DNA of 64,000 bases from Parabacteroides sp. (lineage in GTDB: Bacteria; Bacteroidota; Bacteroidia; Bacteroidales; Tannerellaceae): assembly GCA_019417325.1 (NCBI GenBank), contig DXVO01000032.1, positions 62,001 to 126,000 on the forward strand, given 5' to 3'. Below, one piece after another: positions 27,102 to 36,579 of this stretch. Each line of letters opens with the position of its first letter. The stretch's first letter is position 1. Both the position numbers and the translations under genes were made by a program. The notes beneath the pieces are model-generated. The model saw only the letters and a program-made list of their open reading frames with translations, did not search any database and had not been told where the DNA came from.

Positions 27102-28892
27102 TTATTTTTCCTGATTGTCTTGAATAAACATATTGACAGCTTCTTTACGGTCGAAATAATGTGTATGTAACAAATGATGCGCCCGTGGTCCACATGGCTC
27201 CCCGAGATATTCGGCATAGAGTTTCTGGACATACACATTTTCATGGCTCTTTCGCAGCTTCTTATTTTCATCTTCCTTGTATAAAGCCGCTGCTCTTTTC
27301 CGCAATACATCCATACGTCCCAAATGGAAGGGTTGTCCTCCTCCTCCTATACATCCTCCTGGACATGCCATAATTTCTATCGCATGATATGGAGATGTGC
27401 CATTTTTCACTTCTTCTATCAGTTTACGGGCATTACCTAAGCCATGAGCTATACCAATTTTAACAGGAACACCATCAAAATCTATTGTTGCACTACGGAT
27501 ACCTTGTAAACCACGCAATTCTTCAAATTCGACTTTGGGCAAAGCTTTCTTTGTAAATACTTCGTAAGCTGTACGACAAGCTGCTTCTATTACACCACCA
27601 GTTGTTCCGAATATCACACCTGCACCGGTAGACTCTCCTAACGGATGGTCAAAATCACTATCCGGAAGTTCATTGAAGTTAATGTTGGCATAACGAATCA
27701 AGCGTGCCAACTCACGAGTATATATGGATATATCGACGTCCGGATTACCATTCACAGAAAATTCAGGACGGCTTGCTTCATATTTCTTAGCCAGACAGGG
27801 CATAATCGATACCACTACCAATTTATCGCGGCTTACTCCTAATTTCTCTGCAAAATAGCTTTTTGCAATGGCCCCAAACATTTGTTGCGGACTTTTTGCT
27901 GTAGACAAATGCTCACGCAGTTCAGGAAAATGTTGCTCTACAAAACTTACCCACCCTGGACAGCAACTGGTCATTAAAGGGATTTTTACATCTCCATCAC
28001 CATTCAGATATTTGCTGATACGTTGTAACAATTCAGTACCTTCCTCCATAATAGTCAGGTCGGCTGCAAAATCCGTATCAAACACATAATCAAAACCTAA
28101 TTGGCGAAGAGCAGAGACCATTTTACCAGTTACCAATGTTCCCGGTTCACAACCAAAATCCCGTCCTAATGAGGTTCGTACGGCAGGAGCTGTTTGTGCA
28201 ATCACTATCTTATCCGGATCAGCCAAGGCATCCAATACAGGCTGTTGCGTATTACGACCGCTTAATGCATTCACAGGGCAAACAGACACACACTGTCCGC
28301 AATAAGAACAAGTGCTACCGGCTATGTCACGTTCAAATGCTGTAGACACAGCAGCACCAAAACCACGATTAACAGCCGTTAATGCACCGACCGTCTGGAT
28401 TTCATTGCACATCGTTTCGCAACGGCGACACATAATACATTTATTCATATTTCGAATAATAGAAGGAGACTTGTCTATTGTAAAAGTAGACATTTCTCCC
28501 TTATAGCGTATTTCGCGGATCCCCAAGTCATGAGCGATATTCTGTAATTCGCAATATCCGTTGCTACTACAAGTCAGACACTCTGCAGGATGATTAGACA
28601 AGATAAGCTCCATCACCGTTTTTCGTGCATTCATTACACGAGGAGTATGCGTATTTACAATCATACCTTCCGTACATTCTGTCTTACAAGCCGGGGCAAG
28701 ATTACGCCTTCCTTCTACTTCGACCACACAGATACGGCAGGCACCCGGGTTATTTTCATAATGCAAATCTTCCAGTTTCATGTAGCAAAGTGTCGGGATA
28801 CGTACACCCATTCCTTTAGCTGCATCTAGGATTGTTGTACCTTTAGGCACTTCAACCGGTCTTTTATCTATTATTAATTTAACTGTTTCCAT
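27102..28892 (-). CDS. hndD: [FeFe] hydrogenase catalytic subunit
   Basis: Large subunit of an NAD(P)H/ferredoxin-linked hydrogenase, 596 residues. N-terminal [2Fe-2S] ferredoxin (Cys36, 52, 55, 69), a His-Cys3 4Fe-4S site (His101, Cys105, 108, 114), two 4Fe-4S clusters (Cys152-162 and Cys195-205), then the H-cluster domain with all three signatures: TSCCPGW (308-314; Cys310 is the proton-relay Cys), MPCLAKKYE (364-372) and MACPGGCIGGGGQP (508-521). The C-terminal small-subunit tail follows (LYAEYLGEPCGPRAHHLLH). Active-site residues are complete. It should release H2 from reducing equivalents of fermentation, in the cytoplasm; its maturases HydEFG are not in this window. Confidence 0.96.
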   Translation of the reverse strand: METVKLIIDKRPVEVPKGTTILDAAKGMGVRIPTLCYMKLEDLHYENNPGACRICVVEVEGRRNLAPACKTECTEGMIVNTHTPRVMNARKTVMELILSNHPAECLTCSSNGYCELQNIAHDLGIREIRYKGEMSTFTIDKSPSIIRNMNKCIMCRRCETMCNEIQTVGALTAVNRGFGAAVSTAFERDIAGSTCSYCGQCVSVCPVNALSGRNTQQPVLDALADPDKIVIAQTAPAVRTSLGRDFGCEPGTLVTGKMVSALRQLGFDYVFDTDFAADLTIMEEGTELLQRISKYLNGDGDVKIPLMTSCCPGWVSFVEQHFPELREHLSTAKSPQQMFGAIAKSYFAEKLGVSRDKLVVVSIMPCLAKKYEASRPEFSVNGNPDVDISIYTRELARLIRYANINFNELPDSDFDHPLGESTGAGVIFGTTGGVIEAACRTAYEVFTKKALPKVEFEELRGLQGIRSATIDFDGVPVKIGIAHGLGNARKLIEEVKNGTSPYHAIEIMACPGGCIGGGGQPFHLGRMDVLRKRAAALYKEDENKKLRKSHENVYVQKLYAEYLGEPCGPRAHHLLHTHYFDRKEAVNMFIQDNQEK

Positions 28893-28918
28893 TTTTAGTT
28901 GCTGGGAATTGTATAGAT

Positions 28919-30712
28919 TTAACGAACATAGACTGCACCGAACTTACATTTTTCGATACATGAACCACAACGAATACATAAATGCGGATCAATCACATGA
29001 GGAACTTTCCTGCTTCCTGTTATCGCATTAACCGGACATACACGAGCACATAACGTACATCCCATACATTTCTCCGGATTAATAAAATACTGGGTCAAAT
29101 CGCGGCATTGGTGTGCTGGACAGGTTTGTTCGGTTACATGTGCCAGGTATTCATCGTAAAAGTTATCCATAGTGGAAAGTACCGGATTCGGAGACGTCTG
29201 TCCTAATCCGCACAAAGCCGTATCTTTTATCACTTTTGCTAAATTGCGCAAGCGTTCTAAATCTTCTACCGTACCTTTTCCTGAAGTAATTTTCTGTAGT
29301 ATTTCATACAACCTTTTATTTCCTATACGGCAAGGCGCACATTTTCCACATGACTCTTCTACTGTAAAATCCAAATAAAATTTGGATACGGCAACCATAC
29401 AATCATCTTCATCCATTACGATCATTCCTCCGGAACCCATCATCGAACCCGCAGCTAGCAGGTTATCATAATCAATCGGTAAATCCAGATGCTTTTCCGT
29501 CAGGCAACCTCCGGAAGGACCACCTGTTTGCACAGATTTGAACTTCTTTCCGTCTTTAATACCTCCGCCTATTCCAAAAATAACCTCACGAAGCGTTGTT
29601 CCCATCGGAACCTCTATCAGTCCGACGTTATTTACTTTCCCTGCCAAAGCGAAGACTTTAGTCCCTTTACTTTTTTCCGTACCAATACTACTGAACCACT
29701 TTGCTCCTTTCAATAAAATCACAGGAACATTCGCATACGTTTCTACATTATTCACGTTGGTGGGACATCCTTTGTATCCATGTTCACTCGGGAATGGAGG
29801 CTTTACTGTCGCTTCACCGCGTAGACCTTCCATACTATGGATCAATGCGGTCTCTTCGCCACAAACAAAAGCTCCGGCACCATAACGTATTTCAATATCA
29901 AATGAAAAGTCTGTTCCGAAAATATTATTACCCAACAAACCATATTCTTTTGCCTGGCTAATTGCTATTTTCAGTCGTTCCACAGCTAATGGATACTCGG
30001 CACGGATATATACCAATCCTTTAGTAGCCCCTGTACAATAACCATTAATTGCCATTGCTTCTACAACCGTATGAGGATCTCCCTCCAAAATAGAGCGATC
30101 CATAAATGCACCGGGATCACCTTCGTCTGCATTACATACCACATACTTCTGAGGAGCTTGTACCTTGCGGGTAATCTGCCATTTCAGACCAGTAGGGAAA
30201 CCGCCCCCTCCTCTCCCACGCAGCCCTGAATCCATAATTTCTTTGATTACTGACTCCGGAGTCATTTCCGTCAAGGCCTTACCTAACGCTACATAACCAT
30301 CGCGGGCTATATATTCGTCTATATTTTCAGGATTAATGAAGCCACAATTGCGGAGAGCTATTCGTAATTGTTTTTTATAAAAATCGATGTGCTTGGAATC
30401 AGGAACCTGCTCATTCGTTCTAGGATTTACATAAAGCAAACGTTCCACTTTACGCCCCTTTACCAAATGTTCCTGTACAATTTCTTCTGCATCTTCGGGA
30501 GTTACCTGCACATAGAATGTATTATCAGGAATTATTTTAACGACTGGTCCTTTTTCACAAAAACCGAAACAACCTGTACGAATGACCTGAACAGCATTAT
30601 CCAAGCCTTTTTGCTTTACAGCCTCTTTCAAATTTTCAAGTATAAGTTCACTTTGTGATGCACGGCAACCTGTACCTCCGCACACCAGGATGTAACTACT
30701 ATAATATGCCAT
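28919..30712 (-). CDS. hndC: NuoF-like FMN/NAD(H)-binding hydrogenase subunit
   Basis: A 597-residue flavin subunit. N-terminal thioredoxin-like [2Fe-2S] domain (VCGGTGCRAS and TGCFGFCEKGP), then the NADH/FMN Rossmann domain with GLRGRGGGGFPTGLKW and NADEGDPGAFMDR, a SLBB part, a 4Fe-4S motif ESCGKCAPCRIGNKR, and a C-terminal 2x4Fe-4S ferredoxin (CMGCTLCARVCP, CIRCGSCIEKC). This domain order is that of HndC/HydB in confurcating hydrogenases rather than plain NuoF of complex I. Second gene of the operon, 23 bases from hndB. Confidence 0.95.
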   Translation of the reverse strand: MAYYSSYILVCGGTGCRASQSELILENLKEAVKQKGLDNAVQVIRTGCFGFCEKGPVVKIIPDNTFYVQVTPEDAEEIVQEHLVKGRKVERLLYVNPRTNEQVPDSKHIDFYKKQLRIALRNCGFINPENIDEYIARDGYVALGKALTEMTPESVIKEIMDSGLRGRGGGGFPTGLKWQITRKVQAPQKYVVCNADEGDPGAFMDRSILEGDPHTVVEAMAINGYCTGATKGLVYIRAEYPLAVERLKIAISQAKEYGLLGNNIFGTDFSFDIEIRYGAGAFVCGEETALIHSMEGLRGEATVKPPFPSEHGYKGCPTNVNNVETYANVPVILLKGAKWFSSIGTEKSKGTKVFALAGKVNNVGLIEVPMGTTLREVIFGIGGGIKDGKKFKSVQTGGPSGGCLTEKHLDLPIDYDNLLAAGSMMGSGGMIVMDEDDCMVAVSKFYLDFTVEESCGKCAPCRIGNKRLYEILQKITSGKGTVEDLERLRNLAKVIKDTALCGLGQTSPNPVLSTMDNFYDEYLAHVTEQTCPAHQCRDLTQYFINPEKCMGCTLCARVCPVNAITGSRKVPHVIDPHLCIRCGSCIEKCKFGAVYVR

Positions 30713-30735
30713 TTGTTATTCTGGTATTAAATAAG

Positions 30736-31134
30736 TTATTCAGATTTAACAGTATTATATGTAATAGGAATAATATCGTCTATTAAGGTACCGGTTTTAA
30801 TATAAACTTTGATAATTTCATCAACCTTTTCTTTTTTTACATGGCCGAACACTACAGGTTCTTTTCCGGGCACTGTCACTTCTATTGTCGGTTCTGCATA
30901 ACAAAAACCCATACAACCGGTTTGAGTAACTAATGCGTCTACTTTCTCACGATCCAATGCTTCTATGAAATAGTTCATAATTTCTTTGGCCCCGGCAGCG
31001 ATACCGCATGTTGCCATAGAAACTTTTATTTGAACCATTTGATCCGGGTTATTGCTTTTCTCTCTTATATCAAGAGTGGAACGTAATGAATCGCGCATCT
31101 TACGTAAATCATCAAGTGTCTTTACTTTATTCAT
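30736..31134 (-). CDS. hndB: HndB-like [2Fe-2S] ferredoxin-fold subunit
   Basis: A 132-residue thioredoxin-like ferredoxin. Two pairs of Cys fit a [2Fe-2S] site: MATCGIAAGAKEI and TQTGCMGFCYAEPTIEV. In Desulfovibrio fructosovorans the counterpart hndB lies second in hndABCD; here the order is B-C-D-A. First gene of the operon, with a strong promoter upstream. Its exact electron partner is unknown. Confidence 0.88.
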   Translation of the reverse strand: MNKVKTLDDLRKMRDSLRSTLDIREKSNNPDQMVQIKVSMATCGIAAGAKEIMNYFIEALDREKVDALVTQTGCMGFCYAEPTIEVTVPGKEPVVFGHVKKEKVDEIIKVYIKTGTLIDDIIPITYNTVKSE

Positions 31135-31180
31135 GGCTTCTAATTTTTTAAGGCATATAAAATTGTATAGATAATAGTCA

Positions 31181-31213
31181 CAAACTTACATATTTATGCT
31201 TGAATACAACAAA
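31181..31213 (-). promoter_or_regulatory. Promoter of the hydrogenase operon
   Basis: The reverse strand reads TTTG-N21-TAAGTTTG (TTTG at 31210-31213, -7 at 31181-31188), matching the Bacteroidota consensus. It lies between cysE and hndB with a leader of about 40 nt. Confidence 0.75.
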
Positions 31214-31258
31214 TCCTTCTACCAAAAAATAAGAGATAGAATTCTAATATTCGTTTAT

Positions 31259-32143
31259 TTAGTCTTCCCAAGCCCGGGTTTGCAAGACCTTCGAGTTTGG
31301 AGGCACACTATGAGTCAACCATATATTTCCTCCAATAATGGAGTTCTCCCCGATAGTAATTCGTCCCAAGACGGAGGTATTTGAATAAATAGTCACGTTA
31401 TCTTCTATGATAGGATGTCTCGGGACATCTACAGGAAGCCCCTTTTCATCGAGAGTAAAACTTTTTGCACCCAAAGTCACCCCCTGATATAGGCGGACAT
31501 GATTTCCTATAATTGCAGTCTGTCCGATAACTACCCCTGTTCCATGGTCTATACTAAAATATTTCCCGATTTGTGCTCCCGGATGAATATCTATTCCCGT
31601 TTCCGAGTGTGCCATTTCCGTAATTATACGAGGGATAACCGGAACGCCAAGTTTCAATAATTCGTGGGCTGCACGCTGGTGCAAAAGTGCATGAAGTGCA
31701 GGATAACAGAATATAATTTCACTGGGACTTTTTGCTGCCGGATCGCCATCGAGAATTGCTTTGACATCTGTCGATAACAGATGCTTGATATGAGGAATTT
31801 GATTAACAAAAGCTATTGCAATTTCTGCAGCACGACTTTTAGAATCACAACACTGTTCCACTTCAAAACAAAGCCCATTGTATATTTGCTCCTGCAATAA
31901 ATCATATATTTGTTCAAGATATACACCCATGTAATATTGTATAGATCCGGCATGAGCCTCTTGCTCGTCTCCAAAAAAACCGGGAAAAATTACTCTCCGT
32001 AACAACCGTATAATCTCCCTCAATGAAGAAACCGAAGGAGAAGGTTTTTGATGTAAGGGTATATATTGATATTCAGGGAGATCGACATCCGATAACTTCT
32101 TAACATTCTGCTGTATCTGCTCTAATATTTCTGTTCTGCTCAT
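31259..32143 (-). CDS. cysE: Serine O-acetyltransferase (EpsC/CysE type)
   Basis: Transfers acetyl from acetyl-CoA to serine, the first step of cysteine synthesis. The 294-residue protein has an N-terminal helical part (about 1-170) and a C-terminal left-handed beta-helix of hexapeptide repeats, with catalytic motifs TGIDIHPGAQIG and IDHGTGVVIGQTA, then GVTLGAKSF and IEDNVTIYSNTSVLGRITIG. The -7 TATATTTG at 32163-32170 on this strand lies 19 bases before the ATG. It is divergent from the TPR-AraC regulator. Confidence 0.93.
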   Translation of the reverse strand: MSRTEILEQIQQNVKKLSDVDLPEYQYIPLHQKPSPSVSSLREIIRLLRRVIFPGFFGDEQEAHAGSIQYYMGVYLEQIYDLLQEQIYNGLCFEVEQCCDSKSRAAEIAIAFVNQIPHIKHLLSTDVKAILDGDPAAKSPSEIIFCYPALHALLHQRAAHELLKLGVPVIPRIITEMAHSETGIDIHPGAQIGKYFSIDHGTGVVIGQTAIIGNHVRLYQGVTLGAKSFTLDEKGLPVDVPRHPIIEDNVTIYSNTSVLGRITIGENSIIGGNIWLTHSVPPNSKVLQTRAWED

Positions 32144-32162
32144 TTTTTTTGATTTTTATGTT

Positions 32163-32170
32163 CAAATATA
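32163..32170 (-). promoter_or_regulatory. -7 element for cysE
   Basis: The reverse strand reads TATATTTG; ATTG lies 22 nt upstream. Confidence 0.5.
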
Positions 32171-32217
32171 GGGATAGTTGCCAATAATTGAGCAATTTTC
32201 ATTTTATTTCTTGTTTA

Positions 32218-32249
32218 TTTGACTTTTTCCAAGATATGCCCTAATTTTG
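32218..32249 (+). promoter_or_regulatory. Promoter of the TPR-AraC regulator gene
   Basis: TTTG (32218-32221), 20-nt spacer, TAATTTTG (32242-32249): a full consensus match 26 bases before the ATG at 32276. Confidence 0.75.
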
Positions 32250-32275
32250 AGTGATTGTTTTAGAATATACCCACA

Positions 32276-34003
32276 ATGAATTTTTTACATTTACCTTTAT
32301 GGCTCTGCTTTTTCTTATTTACGCACAGCCAAATGATGATTGCAGAAAATAATAAAATCGATTCTTTACACACGGCGGAGTATATCTCGAGTATATACAT
32401 ATCCGACCCCCAGCGTGCATTACAATTATTAAATGAAGCAGAAACGGGAGAAACAATTCCTCCTAACATTCTCTATTCCTTGCGGAGTTGTGCTTATAGA
32501 AACATGAATATGTGGAAAGCAGCTTTTAATGAAGCCAGAAAGTCATATATCCTCGATTCCGTATCGCAAGAAAATCCTCCGCATTTATTAGAAACAACAA
32601 TAGTTTTAGCTGAGCTGTCACATTTGTTGAGCCAATATAAAGAAAGCATGAGATATGCCATTCAAGGTATAACGTTGGCCCAGAAAATGAATGATGTAAA
32701 AGCTAAAAGCAAGCTGCTTTTCTGTATAGGGGAAAATAAACGATTTTTATCTTTTAAAGAAGAAAGCTATGCATATTTTGATGAAGCGATTAAACTCTTG
32801 CAGAAGGCTGATGATTTGTTAGCAATGAGAATGCTATCTTACTTTTACGGCTTGAAAATGGGATATCTGATTGACGACGCAAAGTACAAAGATGTACAGA
32901 CTATCGGATTAGAACGTAAAAAGCTTATAGATAAAATGAAAGATATGCCTGACATACAAGAAGGATATATAGACCAGCAATATGCCTATTTATATTCTAA
33001 ACTAGTATATGCTTATTATATGGAAGGACAATATGCACAAGCAGAAGAGTCTTTCAAACAATATCAGTCAACCCACGCAGCATCGACTCCTGATGGAAGA
33101 TATGATGCTGTCCCCTATCTCCTGTTAAAAAAACAATATCATGAAGTAATCTATATTTGCAATGATTTTAAACGGATTTTGCAAAACCAAGATACCCTAA
33201 ATTACCAATACAGAAGTATTTTACAAAACGAAATAAAGGCATATAAAGGGCTGAATGATTATGAAAACATTGCAAGATTACGTGAATCGATTATTGCAAT
33301 AACAGACAGTGTTAATGCCAGGGAAAAACAAAATGCAGCATTGGAATTAGATGCTGCTTACAAAGCCAATGAAAAAGATGAATATATAGCCCAACAAGCT
33401 TTTCAGTTAAAAATCAGAAATATCTCCCTCCTATTCTTTATCTGTATTATATTGCTGACTACAATCTTTTTATGGAGATTATGGCAAAATAACCGTATTG
33501 TCAAATATAAAAATAAAATTTTAACACAACATATCAACGAACAGATTTCCACAAAAGAAGGTTACGATAAAATGTATGATGAATCTCTTTCCGAAGCAAA
33601 TTCATCATCTGACAACACGGATTCCCCTGATGAAGAAAGTACGGCTGAAGAACGGGCTGAAAACAAATTAATTTTTGAGAGATTAAATAGTATTATTATC
33701 CGCGACAAACTCTATTTATCCCCTGAGTTATCAAGAGATGATCTGTCAAGGATGGTACGTTTGAACAACGCTCATTTTGCGCGGATGATAAAAGAAAACA
33801 CAGGTACCAACCTCAATGGGTATATCAACAATATGAGATTAAAATATGCGATTCTACTATTAAAGAAACATCCGAACTACACAATCAAAGCCATTGCAGA
33901 AGATTCGGGTTTCAACAGTATGCCCACATTCCATAATCTTTTTAAGAAAAAAACAGGCATGACTCCTTTTGAATTCAAACGGGCTCAAGAGAAACTGAAA
34001 TAA
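32276..34003 (+). CDS. Membrane-anchored TPR protein with AraC-type HTH
   Basis: A 575-residue transcription regulator. It has a signal-like N-terminus (LPLWLCFFLFTHSQMMIA), TPR-like helices to about residue 370, one membrane helix (about 383-400, ISLLFFICIILLTTIFLW), a basic and acidic linker, and a C-terminal AraC HTH (LSRDDLSRMVRLNNAHFARMIKENTG and IKAIAEDSGFNSMPTFHNLFKKKTGMTPFEFKRA). The topology suggests a periplasmic sensor coupled directly to DNA binding, a layout common in Bacteroidales. It is divergent from cysE, but there is no evidence for its target. Confidence 0.88.
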   Translation: MNFLHLPLWLCFFLFTHSQMMIAENNKIDSLHTAEYISSIYISDPQRALQLLNEAETGETIPPNILYSLRSCAYRNMNMWKAAFNEARKSYILDSVSQENPPHLLETTIVLAELSHLLSQYKESMRYAIQGITLAQKMNDVKAKSKLLFCIGENKRFLSFKEESYAYFDEAIKLLQKADDLLAMRMLSYFYGLKMGYLIDDAKYKDVQTIGLERKKLIDKMKDMPDIQEGYIDQQYAYLYSKLVYAYYMEGQYAQAEESFKQYQSTHAASTPDGRYDAVPYLLLKKQYHEVIYICNDFKRILQNQDTLNYQYRSILQNEIKAYKGLNDYENIARLRESIIAITDSVNAREKQNAALELDAAYKANEKDEYIAQQAFQLKIRNISLLFFICIILLTTIFLWRLWQNNRIVKYKNKILTQHINEQISTKEGYDKMYDESLSEANSSSDNTDSPDEESTAEERAENKLIFERLNSIIIRDKLYLSPELSRDDLSRMVRLNNAHFARMIKENTGTNLNGYINNMRLKYAILLLKKHPNYTIKAIAEDSGFNSMPTFHNLFKKKTGMTPFEFKRAQEKLK

Positions 34004-34231
34004 ATTGCATATCAGCTATTTAATATTATTTTTAATATATTTCAGAACTATTTTTTTACATTAAAGACAGTTCTGAAATATATATCTGTATTATTTTGAT
34101 TTTCAGATAAAAAACACTATTTTTTATAATTAAAAATACTGTTTTTTATAATCGTAAAAGATTCCGGTGAACCTTTACAACCGAAATATGTTTCCTTTGT
34201 TCCTATAAAAATCAGATAATAAGATTATATC

Positions 34232-34510
34232 ATGAACAAAAAAGGTTTATCCAACAGACTTGCTAGACGAATGTCGATAACTCCTCAAGAAGCTGCCACT
34301 TTTGTGAAAGCATTTCAAGAAGAATTAGCAGATATATTAAAAGAAGACAGTAATCTTACATTAAAAGATTTTGGCGTTTTTTCTTTATGGGGCCAGACCG
34401 AACGTTTAGGACGTAATCCTAAAACCGGCGATACTTGTATGATCGCTCCCCGATTTAGTGTGAAATTTAAACCTGGAAAAAGATTATTATCCCAATTGAA
34501 TAAAAAGTAA
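34232..34510 (+). CDS. HU/IHF-like DNA-binding protein
   Basis: 92 residues, typical for HU-fold histone-like proteins. NKKGLSNRLARRMSITPQEAATFVKAFQEELADILKEDSNLTLKDFGVFSLW and GRNPKTGDTCMIAPRFSVKFKPGKRL cover the dimerisation helices and the DNA-binding arm (RNPKTG). Bacteroidales carry many such paralogues; this could be nucleoid or element-borne. It stands at the left edge of the accessory tract. Upstream of it (34114-34154) are two imperfect copies of ACTRTTTTTTATAAT. Confidence 0.88.
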   Translation: MNKKGLSNRLARRMSITPQEAATFVKAFQEELADILKEDSNLTLKDFGVFSLWGQTERLGRNPKTGDTCMIAPRFSVKFKPGKRLLSQLNKK

Positions 34511-34637
34511 TGTTCCGTTGAGACTCTATGCTAAAGCACGACATGATATTTTTACTCCAAAACCGGAAGCCGGAAGAATAACAAGGATAGTCATTGTAAA
34601 CTTTTATAGAATGTACCAGTAAACAAAATAAAATATG

Positions 34638-34674
34638 AAGAGCTTTCTGATTGAAATTTAGATAGAAAGCTCTT
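34638..34674 (+). terminator. Hairpin terminator after HU-like gene
   Basis: AAGAGCTTTCT (34638-34648) pairs with AGAAAGCTCTT (34664-34674), followed by TATATT; about 130 bases after the HU stop. It could serve both directions. Confidence 0.65.
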
Positions 34675-34725
34675 TATATTACAGTTTGAATAATCAGGTT
34701 CTCTAACGATTATATATTATACTAT

Positions 34726-35043
34726 TTAGTTATTACGATAAGAATAAAATTCTTCTTCACTAACTTGAACTGCAATCCCTTCAGAATTGACTATATAATA
34801 TTTAGGACTTAAATAATCACCTTCCGGTGCATATATTTGATATTCGTTACTAACATCTACATATTTTACATCGTTGTCTATTTCAATATATATTATTTCA
34901 TAATCAGGTTCAGAAATAATAATAACAGGATCATAGATTTCAGGAGCTAAAAGAATCGGATTATCAGAAACTTTTTGTTGGGCACTTATATGTATTGCTG
35001 ATAAAAACAATATGGCAGTAAGAAAAAATAAAATACGTTTCAT
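34726..35043 (-). CDS. Small exported protein, unknown function
   Basis: Start chosen at ATG 35043 (MKRILFFLTAILFLSAIHISAQ) because GGGAGGAATTGTT just upstream is a strong, for this phylum unusual, Shine-Dalgarno site; this gives 105 residues. A signal peptide is followed by an acidic, Tyr/Ile-rich domain (PDYEIIYIEIDNDVKYVDVS). No family is recognised. A -7 element TAGATTTG lies at 35080-35087. Confidence 0.65.
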   Translation of the reverse strand: MKRILFFLTAILFLSAIHISAQQKVSDNPILLAPEIYDPVIIISEPDYEIIYIEIDNDVKYVDVSNEYQIYAPEGDYLSPKYYIVNSEGIAVQVSEEEFYSYRNN

Positions 35044-35079
35044 AACAATTCCTCCCTTAGTTTTTAATTTAATATACCA

Positions 35080-35087
35080 CAAATCTA
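35080..35087 (-). promoter_or_regulatory. -7 element for small exported protein gene
   Basis: The reverse strand reads TAGATTTG, 36 bases upstream of the ATG at 35043. Confidence 0.45.
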
Positions 35088-35480
35088 ATATAATATTTAT
35101 TCTTTGAAAATACTTTTAGGAGCGTATTCTTTTTTTTAACCTTTGTCGTTTTACAACATAAGTAATACCGGGATAATTTGATATATAGACCTCCCATGAA
35201 TGTCTCTCTTTTAAAGAAAAAAACAGAGGTAATGATTTATAAGAGTTACATAAATGGTTAAAGAAGTGTTTTGATTGTTTGATATTATAATTTTTAACAA
35301 TTTAAATACAAACAAGTGTGAATAAGCTAAGATATGAAAGCCCCTATTATTTTTCATAAATGTGGCTCTAATTATCAAAATTCGTATTTAAAACACCTCA
35401 ATTCTGTCCATAATTGGAAAAATATAATTTTTCATCAATAAAATATGAGTCATAAATCATAACAGTTCCAAATTATTCAA
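35088..35480. other. AT-rich divergent spacer
   Basis: About 390 bases between two divergent orphan genes. No reading frame or clear hairpin was seen; base composition is distinctly AT-rich. Confidence 0.5.
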
Positions 35481-35488
35481 TATCTTTG
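35481..35488 (+). promoter_or_regulatory. -7 element for orphan membrane protein gene
   Basis: TATCTTTG, an exact match, 23 bases before the ATG at 35512. Confidence 0.5.
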
Positions 35489-35511
35489 AAATGCCTTAAA
35501 TACATCTACTT

Positions 35512-36561
35512 ATGGAAATGCATGAATCTAATAAAAGAATAAAACCGCAGTTACTATTAGGTAAAATCAAAAATGATTTAGACAATTGGATCAATCGGAC
35601 AAACCTACCCATATTACTAACAACAGTAAAAGCCAAACTGTATTGGATAATATTTCTGCTCATTACAATGATTGTTCTATTATACTATGCATTTAGAAGT
35701 TTAACTCCTGAATATCATGAAACTGTCATATACATGAATAAATCACAATCCCTCTTATTTAATGATTTCAGAATTTATTGTAATTTAGATAAAGGGTCCA
35801 TGGATTATCATTTCACACCCGACGATGCTTTCTACTCAGTCAGAGCAACTAACGATTCCTTAATTTTTAATGAAGGAAGTTCATCAAAAATGCCTTTTTC
35901 TGAATATATAATTCCAAACAATGTTCCTGCCTATTCTCATCCAGACTCATCCTTCTATACATATGGACATTTACGTTTATCTATCTATAATGGCCATAAG
36001 TTTACCCTAAAAGTTGACGATTTTAACAAAATTCATCAAAGCGAATGTGGAGTACGACGTATTTATCATGAAAAAGATGAACCTAAATTCACATACGAAT
36101 TGGAAAAATATTATTATCCCAATACAGGATGGTGTCAATACTTTGAAACAGAACATATGGTATGTATCTCTAATGAATTGTTTACATCCAGTGGCAATCC
36201 TTATGTACTGTATCAATTAACTTTTGAGAGATTTGAAGCCAATGATTTTTCTCCAGACTCTGATGATTTTTTTATTATAATGAACTATAAGTCTGGAAGT
36301 ATCGTGATCAACAATATATATCCAGAACCTTCAATGGTGACTTCAAATGCCATTATTTTCAAAGGAAGAAAGAAAATAAGTGAAGTAATAAATAATAATG
36401 GCATTTATTTTTACTTGCAAAATCTCGAAAAAATAAAATGGTTAAGTAGATTCCAAAATTTTGCATCTTTACTATCCGGAGCTATATTAGCCTGGATCGT
36501 GGATTTACTTATTAATATTATTGTAATTTGGAAAGAGATTATCTATTCAAAGAAAAAATAA
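35512..36561 (+). CDS. Orphan two-pass membrane protein
   Basis: A 349-residue protein with a membrane helix at about 46-65 (WIIFLLITMIVLLYYAF) and another near 325-340 (LAWIVDLLINIIVIW). The approximately 260 residues between are probably outside the cytoplasm and look beta-rich. No family is recognised and no catalytic motif is apparent. The gene is AT-rich and stands alone in the accessory tract next to a dead integrase, so recent transfer is likely. Two closely spaced ATG codons (35512, 35518) could both serve as start. Confidence 0.7.
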   Translation: MEMHESNKRIKPQLLLGKIKNDLDNWINRTNLPILLTTVKAKLYWIIFLLITMIVLLYYAFRSLTPEYHETVIYMNKSQSLLFNDFRIYCNLDKGSMDYHFTPDDAFYSVRATNDSLIFNEGSSSKMPFSEYIIPNNVPAYSHPDSSFYTYGHLRLSIYNGHKFTLKVDDFNKIHQSECGVRRIYHEKDEPKFTYELEKYYYPNTGWCQYFETEHMVCISNELFTSSGNPYVLYQLTFERFEANDFSPDSDDFFIIMNYKSGSIVINNIYPEPSMVTSNAIIFKGRKKISEVINNNGIYFYLQNLEKIKWLSRFQNFASLLSGAILAWIVDLLINIIVIWKEIIYSKKK

Positions 36562-36579
36562 TAATAAACAGACCATAGC

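Noticed and set aside
34114..34154. Two copies of ACTRTTTTTTATAAT upstream of the HU-like gene as operator repeats
   Set aside because: Only about 15 bases long, AT-rich and imperfect; expected by chance in such DNA.
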